The notes: generated by a model not told the origin, from the sequence alone. 53,167 bases of DNA from Dimorphilus gyrociliatus (GCA_904063045.1 CAJFCJ010000078.1:1-53167), one strand, 5' to 3'. Counted from the stretch's first letter, positions 10,964 through 22,752 are shown. A program made the numbers and translations.

Positions 10964-11209
10964 CTAATTTTTATTATTGCCGTCTTTTTCAAAATTTAAA
11001 TTTAGCTTTTCCATGTCAGTTTTGATGATTATAAAATCTTTTGAAATGTTTTTACAAATTGGGCACTCTGGTAGAAGACCCTGTGTACACCCTTTACAGC
11101 AAGAAACATGATTGCAAGGTAAAAGTAGTGTATTTGCCAACTTGCAAAAACATATTTTACATACAAGTTCTTGAATAATACCATAGAATTTTCTTGATTC
11201 TTCAGTCAT
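10964..11209 (-). CDS. Small C3HC4 RING-finger protein
   Basis: An 81-residue frame whose centre is a compact RING: CKIC, then PCNH, CCKGC and CPICK. Spacing is like the C-terminal RING of IAP-family E3 ligases. It would recruit an E2 and transfer ubiquitin. No second domain is visible. It may be a complete small protein or the last exon of a larger gene with its 5' part outside the open frame, although no partner exon was found upstream. Confidence 0.5.
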   Translation of the reverse strand: MTEESRKFYGIIQELVCKICFCKLANTLLLPCNHVSCCKGCTQGLLPECPICKNISKDFIIIKTDMEKLNLNFEKDGNNKN

Positions 11210-11549
11210 CTATTTTCATCAAAAAAATAACCAACTTTTATTTACAGCATTATGAAAAAATTCAAAAATTTCACCTCATTTACAAAGCAGAAACGCACTG
11301 GAATAATTCAAATTTCTTTTTATAGTAAATTTTGATGATTAATTCGAAGGTGCATTACCCTTTTTCTTAGTCATATAAAATACGGCTTGTTGAAAACGCC
11401 CATTGTGTTTTTATATATACCAAATGTTTTATAAAACTTGTAAAGACAGACAAAACAACTTTAATAACAATACATTTCAAATGTTAATACTTTTATTATA
11501 CAAAAAATTGTATATATCCATATAAAATTGATTTTTTTCATAGCAATCA

Positions 11550-11830
11550 ATGGATCAAGCTATTATCAAACTTAAACTGTCAAAATGGCATATTCCACCT
11601 TTCGTTTACAACTCGGTTCTATTTGGACCAGTATTTACCTACAACCCCACAGCAGGAGAGTACAGTGTGTATGTCCACATCACCCATACAGTCCTGATTT
11701 GGCCCCATCTCATTTTTACCTGTTTGGACAACTAAAAGATCATAACAGGGGAGTTGATTGCAATAATTTGGATAAATTAGAAAAGACATTAGGGAATTTT
11801 TGAGAAAACCATTCTCCTTTTATTAGATTG
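11550..11830 (+). pseudogene. mariner-type transposase C-terminal fragment
   Basis: The frame at 11585-11803 contains HPYSPDLAPSHFYLFGQLK, the conserved mariner segment around the last catalytic acidic residue. The rest of the transposase is missing and the flanking frame is broken. A related fragment with the same upstream bases (TTGGACCAGTA) lies near 48998-49065. Confidence 0.7.
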
Positions 11831-11926
11831 GGATTATCTTGCTTCGATCCAAATGGGAGATGTGTTTGAACATAGGGGGATTATTAAAACATGAAATAGT
11901 TAGATTTTGTAGACTATAGGCTATAA

Positions 11927-13352
11927 TACAGTATAGACAAAAAGTCCCCAGCCACCCTGTAAAATTTTTAGTTTTCATATTAAGATATACTGAATAACTA
12001 CTTTGAATTGGTAATAATAATTATTAATATGTAGAAACTAATATCCTTTACAAAAAATTATCAAAAAATTGTTTTTCTTTTAAAAAATGCAGTTTTAGTA
12101 ATTATACCTCGAAAAAAGGGGTTAGTTAAAAATGAGTCACCATCTATTTAATCAAAAACTAGGGGGCTAAGCTGCATAAATCAAATAGGAAATTATCTTA
12201 TTATAATTATATCTTTGGTTATTCAAAAAAATGGTGGTCATTGATAAAGGAATTCGTCATTTGGTTGTTGAAAAACACCAAGAAGGGCTATCGTTGAATA
12301 AAATTGCCAAAATACTAAAAATTTCGAGGATCAGTGCCCAAAATATCTGGAAAAAGTTTCAATTGCATTGTACAATTGAAGATTTACCCAGAAGTGGCAG
12401 GCCAGTCAAATTAAGCGAGCAAGATGAGAGAATATTATGCCTTATATCTAGCAGAAATCCTTTCTGGGGAGCAAAAAAATTTTGTCAGCCTCTAAATTAG
12501 CCTCAATAATATCCCTATCTACTTGCAAGAATGTTTTAAGGAAACATAACTTGAGTGGCTATGTTGCAGCAAAAAAACCCCTATTAAAAAAAAGGCATTT
12601 AATAAATAGGAGAAAGTTTTGCAAAAGACTCCTCTCTTGGAGCACAGAGCAAATTAATTCAATTGTGTTTTCAGATGAGACAAGGATAAATTTATATCCA
12701 AAACACAGGCAGTTTGTCAGAAGGCATCCAGCAGATAGATTTCAAGCAAAATATGCCATAAAAACGTTTAAAGAGGCAAATGGTTCCCTAAATATATGGG
12801 GTTTTATAAAAAGTGATGGCAGCAGAGGTATACATTTATATAAAGGTAACTTAAATTCTGAAAAATATCAAGAAATTCTTGATAAATCTTTTCTAGAGAA
12901 TTATAATAGGGACCAAGTATTCATGCAGGATGGTGCTCCATGCCATACATCTAGGAGTACCTTAAGGTATTTGGATGAAAAGAACATTAGGCACTTGCAA
13001 GACTGGCCAGCCCAGAGTCCTGACCTAAATCCTATTGAAAATTTATGGTCATACCTAAAAGGAAGGGTTGGTAAACATATGTGCACAAATGTTGATGATC
13101 TATGGAGGGTAACACAGCAAGAATTTGACAATATGATGGTGACTCAGTTTTAACCAACCCCTTTTTTCGAGGTATAATTACTAAAACTGCATTTTTTAAA
13201 AGAAAAACAATTTTTTGATAATTTTTCATAAAGGATATTAGTTTATACATATTAATCATTATTATTATCTATTAAAAGTAGTTATTCTGTATATCTTAAT
13301 ATCGAAACTAAAAATTTTACAGGGTGGCTGGGGACTTTTTGCCTATACTGTA
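11927..13352 (+). mobile_element. Tc1-like transposon with ~200-bp terminal inverted repeats
   Basis: Element 11929-13350 (1422 bp) starts CAGTATAGACAAAAAG, ends with its inverse, and is flanked by TA. The two ends are inverted copies of each other for about 200 bases (11929-12131 and about 13152-13350), long for a Tc1 element. It contains one transposase gene broken by a single frameshift. Confidence 0.92.
12231..13153 (+). pseudogene. Tc1-like (DD35E) transposase with one frameshift
   Basis: The first part (12231-12500) carries the paired-type helix-turn-helix DNA-binding region (IAKILKISRISAQNIWKKF) and the GRPVKLS linker. The second part (12482-13153) carries the catalytic core: FSDETRINLY for the first aspartate, MQDGAPCHTS for the second, NPIENLW for the glutamate. 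I count 35 residues between the second D and the E, so DD35E and not the usual DD34E. The two parts overlap out of frame at a run of A then T near 12473-12485, where one base change in length would rejoin them. The catalytic residues look intact. Confidence 0.88.
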
Positions 13353-13479
13353 TGTATTGTATGCTTTTGCTGTTTTTAGACAAATATTCATCGAGTAAAA
13401 ACTAGCAGCTAGGTCCATACAAGATGTTTTCTAATACAACAAATGAAATGAAGCAATTAATGGGAAGATCAGAAGTGAA

Positions 13480-13870
13480 ATGGCATTCTGCTTTCTAGTA
13501 GATGAAAGAGTAAGCTCTTCTATTACTTGATCTTCAGTTTGATCACATGAACTGAAATCAATTTCTTTTAGATTAATTGACAAATGATCAAATCTATCAA
13601 ACATTTCTCAAATTCCATTTCTGATATGACTATTTTCTTGTAAGCTGCTTAATTCCATATTACAAGTAAGATTGCATTCACTGATATGAACTTCTGTTAA
13701 ACTGTTTGTACTTTATTGCAAAGATTAAGTTTTGAGTAAAATGAGCTTCTTGTTCTAAACAAGCAAGTTTATACAACTAGCTAATGGTTGAAGAATTGAG
13801 CTTTTTACTGTTAGAGTTCTATTCTTACAAAATGGAATTCTTTGTAAAGTTCTGTTATCTCTTATTTCAA
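13480..13870 (-). pseudogene. LRR fragment (NLR-like), broken
   Basis: On the minus strand the bases near 13710-13500 read SLTEVHISECNLTCNMEL and, after one in-frame TGA, INLKEIDFSSCDQTEDQV. This is ribonuclease-inhibitor-type LRR spacing like the NLR at the left edge. No start, NACHT or continuous frame is visible, so it is a relic. Confidence 0.45.
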
Positions 13871-14153
13871 ATATTTATATTAATGTGTCAATACTTCTAG
13901 GTGTGAGGGATTCCATCTGAGGGCCAGCAGGGCAATTGAAAATGGATAGAAAATGCAAAATTTTTATTGATATCTTGTACCATCTTGTACCATCATGTAT
14001 TGGCTCACTTATACACTAACTGCTAAGCATGGTAAGAAAAATATTTCTACACAGGAAAACCAGCGTGGGAAAATTGCATGATACGATTATATCTATTGTC
14101 TAAAATGTATAAATAGAGTTGGCTAAAAATAAATTTTTCATCATGAAATAAAA

Positions 14154-14820
14154 ATGAGGCTGATTCACATATTTTCTTTTTTATTTCTACTGTTAGCTGG
14201 TAAAATCAACTGTTTATTTGAATTGAAAGTTGAGACCCAGGCTGTTGGTGTAGAAGGACAAAAAATAGCCATTGGTCTACGACAAATTTCAGGAACACCA
14301 TCATGCAGGTTTGTATTAAAATTTTTATATATAAATGGGTTAAACTTTCTATTTTAAAGTATATCTACTTCAAAACCAAACGGAACAGTAATTCATGCTG
14401 TCACAAAATTGGTTAATTCAGAATATGTTTCCTACGAAGTTCCAAGTACTGAAATTGGGAGTATAACTGAGAGTTTCTTGGCAAAAATTACCTTTTACAT
14501 GTACACTAGGTTCAGACACAGCAGTTTTTTCACTTCAGAACTTGGTCTGACAATGACAAATTGAAATGTCAAGTCAGCAAGCATCACCAATTACTTTTGG
14601 TGTAAAAGATGGTTCTGGTTCTGTCACTTGCACGTGAGTTAAAAAACAAGCACTTTTTAAAATATTCTTAATTTTCTCTTCAAGTTCAGCACTGAATCTA
14701 CAGATCCTTCGAAAGCAACAATAGATATAGGCGGACCATTTTCTCCTGGTATTAGTATTCAAAATATTATAGCCACAAAGGCTGGTTCAAGTGACTTTGC
14801 ACATATGAATCATTTAAAGT
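14154..14820 (+). pseudogene. 5' part of a secreted Ig-like gene, frameshifted
   Basis: Exon 14154-14308 encodes a signal peptide (IFSFLFLLLAG core) and the first half of an Ig-like module. After an intron of 51 bases (14309-14359) the next exon continues ISTSKPNGTVIH. The module should end FTCTLGSDTAVF, but that lies one base out of frame after a run of four T near 14492. Further pieces to about 14820 read ITFGVKDGSGSVTC and later PFSPGISIQNI, the start of a second module. The same module style continues at 17473-18984, so both may belong to one gene with a transposon-filled intron. The frameshift makes the front part doubtful as a working gene. Confidence 0.55.
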
Positions 14821-15119
14821 ATGAATAGTTTAAGATATATTCTAACATGAAATTAAATAAAAATAATTAGTGAATTTTAAGAAAATTCGACAAGTTTGAA
14901 AATCATCCCATCATTTCATGAAAGCAGCATGGTGTCAAGTAATATTTCTAAAAAAACATCAAAATAAATAACACTAGTTTCAAATGTAATCTCTGTCATC
15001 ATAATTACCATAAGAAGTGTGTTAATGGTTAGTTTCAGTAGTTTTATTTGTCAAACATTTATAATTTATTAAACAAGCTCTGAGAAATGTCTTTGCTCAG
15101 TCTGTTTAAGAATGTCATA

Positions 15120-15600
15120 ATGCCATTTAAAAATGTATAAAAAATGTGATCAACAATATACTGATAAAGCTGCAGAAAATGCCATTGATAGCAATAGTCC
15201 AAATGATTATCAAATACTATTTAATTATGATTTGTATAATGAACAGGAGATGAATACTGATAATCCTTCAGTTGATTTTACAAATTCAAGTAAAGGAGCT
15301 TGGCTATAGTAGAAGACTACAAAAATATAATAGGAGAGTGGTATGAGGATGATATTAGCCACTCCATTTCTTCCTGGTAATATCATTAATCATCATTTTA
15401 AAAAGATTAAAAGAAATTTAAAAAGTCATCTAATTGATGTTTATCAAAAGCTACTATCAGAACAAAAGATCTGTAGGATACAAAAAATAATTTATGCCAA
15501 CATTTGGAAGAAAATTTATGAATTTTGGGATGAATTTGAAAATGGTGATATTTGTGCTGGTGAACTATTGGAAAAATGTTCACCAGCTTATCATGTATAA
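15120..15600 (+). pseudogene. MULE transposase C-terminal remnant
   Basis: The frame at 15343-15600 ends with YQKLLSEQKICR, then KIYEFWDEFENGD and LLEKCSPAY. These line up with the end of the MULE transposase at 33498-35460 (FQKLLSEKKLKK, FKIWDEYKQRK, LLEKTANIY). The stretch before it is out of frame and mostly deleted. It lies in the gap between the two halves of the Ig-like gene. Confidence 0.65.
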
Positions 15601-17472
15601 ATCTGTTTGCCATCAATGTTTCTGCTCTAAATAAATAAGCCTGTGTCTTCAGCATATGGTATTGAATAAGATGTAACAACTTTGGCATGAATCTTTTCCA
15701 TGTTCTTGTTCCTTTGATAATTCCCAAGTAGCCATCATCTGTTACAGTCAAAGAGTCTATTTGATACGAAATAGAATTATTTCGATAGTTGCACCATTCT
15801 AATTCCTATGAAACTTTCAAAGACAAAGTAAAGGTCCGCCTGGATCATCCTAACATTTAAATATATTAGTATTTTTAATAAGAACTGATATTCCCTTCCT
15901 CAAAATAGAATATCCAGCAGATATCATCTGAGGGAATGTTTGTTAGTTTTTTCCAATATTGAGTATCATTATCAAGTGGAGGTTTTGTTGCAAATAGAGG
16001 ATTCATTGCTTGTTTTGTTGTTAAAAGTTTTTCTGGGAAAGTATGTTTAATATTACCAAGCACTAAAACCTAAACTGCTAGTTATAACTTTTTCCTATAT
16101 GAATGTCCAAAGAAATTTAAATGCTTCAAAACTACATGGCTTTTTCTAATTTTTTTGTGCTGATATCTGTTTGGATTAAAAGAGAGCACCTTAAACTTTT
16201 TATTCAAAAAAATAATTTCTTATGCTAATTTCTGTTTGTCCAATTTTGTAAACTTTTCCATGAATAGGCCTATCACATTAAAATATCAATATTTCAGAAA
16301 ACAAAAAACATATATTTTCTCTCTATAATGATAAGAATTAGAATTATTAGAATTTCTTATTGATAAAAACTTTAACAAAAGAAAAACGTCTTTTGAAAAT
16401 ATAAAAATTAAACCTCTCAGAATGGGAATTTTTAAGAAAGTGCAACATATTTGGATGATATTTTATCTCATTTTCCATAACTGAACCATTGGATATCTTG
16501 TGTTCGTTTTTCATTCTTACTGTACAAATTAATGAGGAGAGTAAGTTTCTGTTATTTTTACATCCATTAAGCATTTTTTATCTGAAAGCACATGCCCTAA
16601 TTGTTCTCTAAAAATTATACAAGGCAACTCTTTTATGTACACAATGATTTACTCTAAATATCTTAAACTATAAATCAAACATTTGACATACAGAAACAGT
16701 GTTAACATTATACGTGATTACAGAGAGGTCGTCATATTGAAATTTTAAATGAATGGCTTGTACAATTTTATATCATTCACAATATTACACATAAAAAAGT
16801 AAAACAGCCCATATTTTGTTAAAGGGTTAGGTTAAAATGAATGTTGTTGCAAATATCTACAGTTTTGTGGTTTCACCCTAACCCTAACCCAGCTCACAAC
16901 CCTGTTTTAAGCACTTCATCATTCCTAACCTTTAGTTTATACCTACCTAATTACAAATCAATTGCTTAAATACTTCCTAATTCATTCCCAACCCAAAATC
17001 TTATCCAAAAATAACTTCAAAATGGTGATTTTCAACAGGTAAAATCATAGATTTATGGCCATTTGCTACCATATCCATTTAATCTGAATACAATTTCACC
17101 TGCCCTTATTCAAGAAGAATAAATAAGACTCAGTTAAATATCTTACAGAAAATGGGAAAAAAATCTAAAAAAATCATTTTTATTTCATACTGACAGTTTT
17201 AATTAATTTTATCAAGTCAATTGATTTCTAAAAATAAATCAAACCATCCAACAAAGAAGTATTTGTATTTTAAAAAAAAATTATCCTCATATATATTTCC
17301 GTGTGTTTGAAGGCAAAAAGAGTCAAAAACTGAAAATGAAGAGTAAACTAGATTGTGTTTCATTTTCACTGATTTTTCTAAGCATTTTTTGCTGTTTGTA
17401 AAAAACAAACCATTTTTTATTTGAAAAAAATAAAGCTAATGTTACTCTTTTTACAGCTAATTTAAGGCAGGA
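15601..17472. other. Transposon-derived and unassigned interval
   Basis: Holds, on the minus strand at about 15630-15830, a diverged copy of the LTR-like repeat seen at 5079 and 31985. At about 16800-17080 lies a diverged relative of the 9-bp-TSD MITE with an internal CCCTAACCCTAACCC run and a right-end-like ATATCC. A short minus-strand frame at 15875-16063 shows no known domain. Nothing else recognisable. Confidence 0.45.
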
Positions 17473-18984
17473 TTTCAAGCAATATTTGCAAAAGAATCTG
17501 GAACAACTATCTCTCTATCAAAACCTTCAGGCCTTCCAAATTGCGAGTTTGTTGATTTACTACTGAATTATATAAATTAAAGAGTGCTTAATTAAATATC
17601 TCAATGTTTACTTTAGCTTCAGAATAACAAAACCCGATGGAACTGAGCTCTATAAAGCATCTTTATCAGTAATGGATGATGTTCAACACAATGTCCCTGC
17701 TAAACACTTTGAAAGTATAACAGAAAAGACGATGATTACTCATAGTTTCATATGTACTGATGGAAAAACAGATGCTAAATCTTTTATCTTTAAATCCATA
17801 GTTTTTACAACAAATGGTTTAAAATTTGTTTCACTTCTAAAAACAAATGAACACATCTTTTGATTTGAATTTCAATTCTAGATTTAGGAGACATAGATAT
17901 GTTTAAAATCACCTTAGAAATTCCAGCTTCTGAAGTATCATCGAGAGTTGTGTCGCTCTATTTTCTAGGTGTTAAATTGAATTGCCAGTGTGTATTACTC
18001 TAATTATTTTGAAAGTGTAAAATATAATAAAAATACACATTAGGGTTAATGTAAATCTTTTATGCCTTTTTTAGATATTCAGTCCCTAATCCTTATGAAG
18101 CATACTTAGATACAACCAAAAACTCTTTCTCTGATACAGATATTTATCGTATTAAAGCTACCAAACTTGAATTCACAAAGTCAACATTGATGCGATTAAG
18201 TTGTGAAACGCCTGGCTCTTTTACATTCAGTCTTGATGTTCCAATTTATTTTGCTCCAAATAGTGATCCATGGCCTTCTGCATCAGGTGATCCACATTTT
18301 AAGCAAATTGTTTTAGATTATTCAGGTCCAACTACTAAATCCATATGTTATGATGTTACTGGATCACCTGGAGATTATTTATATATTGCTGGCTTTAGTT
18401 TAAGTGGTATTCAAATTTATGGACAGCTTAAGGATGACTACTACATTCATAGGATTTTTATAAAATCTGATTCAAATAAAATAACTGTTTCAACAAATTA
18501 TATAACTCTTGACAATGGAAAATTATTTAACTGGACTGGTAATATGCAAAAGACTAGCTTTAAATCTAAACATTTTCAATATCTGATTACTGGAAAATAT
18601 GTCTTTATAACATCTGAAGAACATCCAGAAAACACAATTAAAATACAAAAGTCTCTACATTCCTTATCAGAAATTCACTTAGATGCAAGTTTTAAACTCT
18701 CACCAAGTGATTATAAAGAAATGGATGGACTTATTGGTGATATTGGGAAAAAGAATTACAAATTTCACTCAGAAGTTCAATTGGATGGTAATATTGGATC
18801 AAAGTTCATTTCGATTGACATTGACGACAATTTAATGAAGGGAGAAAGGGTGGAGAGAAACAAGGAAGAATGTTGGCTGATTAATGTGAATGATATTTTA
18901 AAACCATTTAAAATATCAAAGTATCTATACAAAAATGTGGATGCTTTTGAAAAAACCACCCAAAATTTTATGAATCTACCATAA
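17473..18984 (+). CDS. Secreted Ig-like protein with ITIH-C-like C-terminus (3' part)
   Basis: I read exons at about 17473-17546, 17617-17816, 17882-17987 and 18075-18984, with phases that join in frame. Two Ig-like modules are spread over exon pairs, each with a cysteine before an F-I-x-K-P-x-G-T-like strand and a second cysteine about 45 residues later. The last exon holds GDPHFKQIVLDYSG, then ICYDVTGSPGDYLYI and GIQIYGQL. That is the pattern of the C-terminal domain of inter-alpha-trypsin inhibitor heavy chains (ITI_HC_C). ITIH proteins are secreted and bind extracellular matrix. No signal peptide exists in this part. The one at 14154 may be its start, across a 2.6-kb intron. The stop is TAA at 18984. 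Confidence 0.65.
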
Positions 18985-19519
18985 CCAATTTCTGGATCTT
19001 GTATGGATTCAGCAGAGTACACCATCTATTTGCAAACTTGGACTAGAGTCAAAAATTCTGTCTAAAAAACATAAAGGTTGTCAACACTTTGAAGACTATT
19101 TTACTATATATTTATTGAGCTTAAAAATTATAATATTGCTATTATATTTCAAACATATAAGAATACAATTTTGGGAAAATGCCTTTTCTTCATTTCAGCC
19201 CTTACCTAACCTTCCATTAAAGGAGCAGGCTAATTTCGATCCATTTTATTCATATTTCCATTTAATCCATATAGGAAACCATCATTTATAAAGTTGTTCA
19301 AATAGGTATTATTTAGACTGCAATCTCTATTATTAGTTTCCACTACATCCGAAACTATGTTCTCTAATGGCTCAGAAATGTCAAAATTGACAAAAAGTCG
19401 TTTTCAGCAGGTGTAGGAGAGCCTTGAAAATTAGGCGTAAAAGCATTTTACGCAATAAATGTAGGTGGAGTTTTCATAATAGGGGAGAGCATATTTTATA
19501 AAGCAAGCAAATGCAGGCT
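18985..19519. other. 3' flank of STAT-A including decayed tail-coding sequence
   Basis: From about 19095 to 19519 the sequence is a diverged copy (clearly alignable but full of changes) of 45090-45540, which is the 3' flank and last-exon coding sequence of STAT-B. In copy A this DNA lies after the stop codon and no longer keeps a frame. Confidence 0.6.
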
Positions 19520-21838
19520 TTACGCAGAAGGTGTAGATGTTTCAAATCCATCTAGCCTATCATTACATTCTGGAATAAACTGACTCCTGTGACTCCTGCA
19601 ATATTTAAATAGAAATAAAAAAAAAAGCATCCTATCATTTACACAAAAGAAATCAATATACCTTTCAATTGGTCTAAGACGAACTTGATACTTTACCTTC
19701 TCTACCTGATAGCAATCATCTACAACTGATCAAAAAATACATTAAAATTACTTTAATTAATGAAAAAACATTTTTTACATGATTCTTCATCATCACAGTT
19801 TAGGGCTTCTCTGAAAGATTTCAATTCTAATGACTGATTTTCAATAGGACTAAGCACAACGTTTCCTTCGGCAACTAGTTTTCTTCTAGTTTCATAGATT
19901 TCTATTTCATTTAGTGTCTCAAATAAATCCAAGTAATTCTGATCTAATTCCTCAAAACTCAAAAAGATCCGTAGTTGATAAATTTCATTTTGTTGTTTCA
20001 CAGCCAGTGTAAAATTTGCTTTTGGTGTTGCACTATGAGTTGCTTTCATTCCACGCTCAGCAAAACGGATAAGAAAGGTTCCATTGTCATAATCTGCAAG
20101 AATTTTTTCTGCGTATCCCTTACTTATAAAACCATAAACCAATCTAAATAAAAAACCATACTAGTTTTTAATGGTATGAATTAAAACTCAAGAATTATTC
20201 TTCTTTTACCTCCTCTTCCAAAATGTATTTACTTTTCCTGCTCTTAATGAATTGATACACGCCACAAACCAACGCCAAGGTGTAAAATTTGTTATAAAAT
20301 ACTTTTTCTATTTGTATGAAGAAATTCTGATAAGTGAAATGAAATGTTCAAAAAGTATTTATTCTTACTGTTAAAAGATCATTAAGAGTGATGGTACTGT
20401 CATCATTCTCCAACACTGGTAAAAAAATTGAAGATAAAAATGAAAATATTATTTGTGAAAATTTTCAATACTTACTGAATCTATGTCTTAAATAGTTGAT
20501 TTGTGTAGATGTTAGATGTCTTCCAGTATTTGCATGGTAATAATCTAACAATAAATTCTTAAATTCATTCCATGGTTTCTCAACAGCTTCTCCAAAAAAT
20601 CTAAGCCAGCTCATAGTTGCTTTAGCTTGAACAACCTGTGATGTCTGCGAAATGATTACAAATGCTCTTGTACTAATAAACAATTTCAATTTGTGATTAT
20701 TCCACACGAATTCGTTCAAGTAAACATGTAAATAATATCTGAAGGCTGCCACTACGTTATCCTTATCTGTTTTCGGTCTATCCTTAATTTCAACAGTCTT
20801 CTTTAAGCCTAGATCAAATTCGAAATTCATCATTTCATTACAATCTAAAACTCTTCTTGGAATTTTATTGTGAAGTTCAAAGGAAGATTGTTGCTTCTCT
20901 TCCATGATGTTTGTTTCAGTTATTCCTGTTGAATCTGGCACCTTCAGAGCCTCACTGCACAGGAAACGTACAATAAAGGGAGTCTTTGTGGCCTGTCGCT
21001 TTTCTGCCTTGACTGTTTCTGTTGTTGGTAGTAAGATGATCAGGAATTGGTTTATTAACTGTTCAAGATCATCATATAACATATCTGAAGCTGTTTTGAG
21101 GTGATCATGAAAAATCTTAGAAGTCTGTTTATCCATAAACAAGTTTGGATTATCAAGCAAGTTGGAATGCACTAAAAGTTCATTATTTTTAACCAATGTT
21201 TGTATGATCATGTCAAACTCCTGTATTGATTTAATAAATTCAGACATTCTGCAAAAAAGCATTTTGTAAAAGTTTACCAGTTTACAAAAGAAATATTGAC
21301 TTACACTTTATCCAGTGCATTTATACATTTAACTGAGATTTCACTGAAGTTTCTTTCCTCATTTTTAAATTTAATACATTCATGAAAAAAGAGTGATGTG
21401 GCATTATGAGTTGTGTTCACTATCCCGTTCACTTGTTCGATAAAACTCTATGGACAAAAGTTTATTGGTAAACATCGTAGATGTGTTTATGTTTTATTAT
21501 TACCTTGAAGAAAGTAACATTTTCATCTATTTGGTTAGACCAATCAAACATTTTCCATTGATAAACACACTCCTACAATAAAGGAAAATTACTCATCGGG
21601 GGAAAATCAATTTACTTTTCTATATATATTATAATATTACATTTATTTCTGATTGTATAAGCAGAAGCATTGCTCTTTCCTTTAATTCATCTTCATACTC
21701 CTTATTAATCAACGAGAAAACTGAATTCTTGTCAATTTGTTGTCCCTTGGCATTTCTATGCAAAAAAATCATCATCACAATTTTAAATTCCAATATTTTA
21801 ATCTAATGTGAAAGTAGAAATTCTCACCCTTCAGCCAT
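19520..21838 (-). CDS. STAT transcription factor, copy A, tail-truncated
   Basis: Ten exons read on the minus strand: 21838-21828, 21755-21641, 21572-21504, 21447-21305, 21248-20476, 20415-20369, 20307-20210, 20143-19779, 19725-19662, 19595-19520. All phases agree, for 586 residues. STATs carry cytokine-type signals from membrane kinases to the nucleus. The DNA-binding domain ends with FVIISQTSQVVQAKATMSW, the linker shows FTPWRWF, and the SH2 domain has GTFLIRF with the phosphate-binding arginine near 445. Tyr553 in VKYQVRLRP is the likely phosphorylation site. The first six exons are nearly identical to copy B. The last exon stops at 19522-19520 (TAA where copy B has GAA), removing about 85 residues of the presumed activation domain. 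The linker is also 12 residues shorter than in B. Confidence 0.88.
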
Positions 21839-22240
21839 TTTTCAATATTGATGTGCTATTCCAACAATCTCTTTGATAAGCACAATTAATATGTCGTAAT
21901 AAATTTTTATCCAGAAATTACATCTGTGCTGAAAAGTAAATGTTTTAACTCTGCTTGTGTATTATTTCCAACAGCACCCTGGTGACAACTGGCAGAGTCA
22001 GAATTCCATTTCCGGATTGGTCAATAGATGGAAAAAATAGGTTGTATTAGAAGTTATTCCAAAATGAATAGAAACAAATATTACATAATTTTTCACTGAT
22101 TCAAACAATTGAAAACATGTTTTGTAAAACAATGATATAACTGAAATTTCTTACTTTCGTATTAAACCGGATACGGAAATAGCAGACGTAAGATTGATTA
22201 TAAACAGCCTAGGTAACATTTTCGAGAAACCGCTCATATA
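20300..22240 (-). repeat. Near-identical duplicated block, STAT-A side
   Basis: This block and 46349-48289 are almost base-identical at a constant offset of 26,049 (shown by the identical 798-base frames 20465-21262 and 46514-47311, introns included). Only a handful of changes were seen, mostly near and upstream of the first exon. Identity collapses abruptly at the start of exon 7. Confidence 0.93.
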
Positions 22241-22350
22241 TAATTATATAACCGAAATTTCTTATTTTCCTATGAAACCGGATACGGAAATAGGAGACAT
22301 AAGCTTGATTATAAGAGGCCTAGATAAACATTTTCGAGAAATCGCTATTG
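22137..22350. repeat. Two tandem ~111-bp units upstream of STAT-A
   Basis: Units starting at 22137 and 22248 each contain CCGGATACGGAAATAG and CATTTTCGAGAAA. They differ at several positions. The matching place upstream of STAT-B (about 48186-48290) has only one unit, so copy A has gained one or copy B lost one. Confidence 0.8.
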
Positions 22351-22385
22351 ATTTGTCAACAACAAAAGTACATTTTAAAATCTGA

Positions 22386-22752
22386 GTTATTGAGACCATC
22401 ATTTAGTATCTCAGATTATTAACAATAAATATGTGAAATGATAGGCCTAATCTGTTTAAATGTAATCGTTTTTGTTATTTATATAATTTACTTAATAAAA
22501 ATGTCAAAAAATAGAAATCACTGTATTACAAAAAAACTTGAAAAAATTTTTTACCTTTGAAAATTTTACAATAGCAGGAAAGTTATTTCATTGGAAAGAT
22601 ACTTTTTTTTTATTTACCACTTGCTCCAGATAAAAGCATTGTGCACACTTGACATACAATATTAATTTGGGAACAATGGGATATTATGTATATATTATTA
22701 ATCAGTTTTAATATATGAGTTCTCTCATTGCAGATGTTACCCCTCTCCCATA
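22386..22752. other. Interval without a recognisable gene
   Basis: AT-rich DNA between the STAT-A upstream repeats and the broken RING-B-box-LRR gene. Only short frames without domain signals. Confidence 0.4.

Noticed and set aside
16869-16900. Telomere-like CCCTAACCCTAACCC suggesting a chromosome end or ancient telomere fusion
   Set aside because: The same motif recurs inside the interspersed 207-bp MITE at fixed position, so it is element sequence and not telomere.
17217-17408. Short minus-strand frame of 63 residues
   Set aside because: Low-complexity, aromatic- and lysine-rich translation of AT-rich DNA without motif or neighbours in frame.
20465-21262. Two separate 265-residue genes of unknown function
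   Set aside because: They are the large fifth exons of STAT-A and STAT-B; the leading MLFCR is intron sequence.
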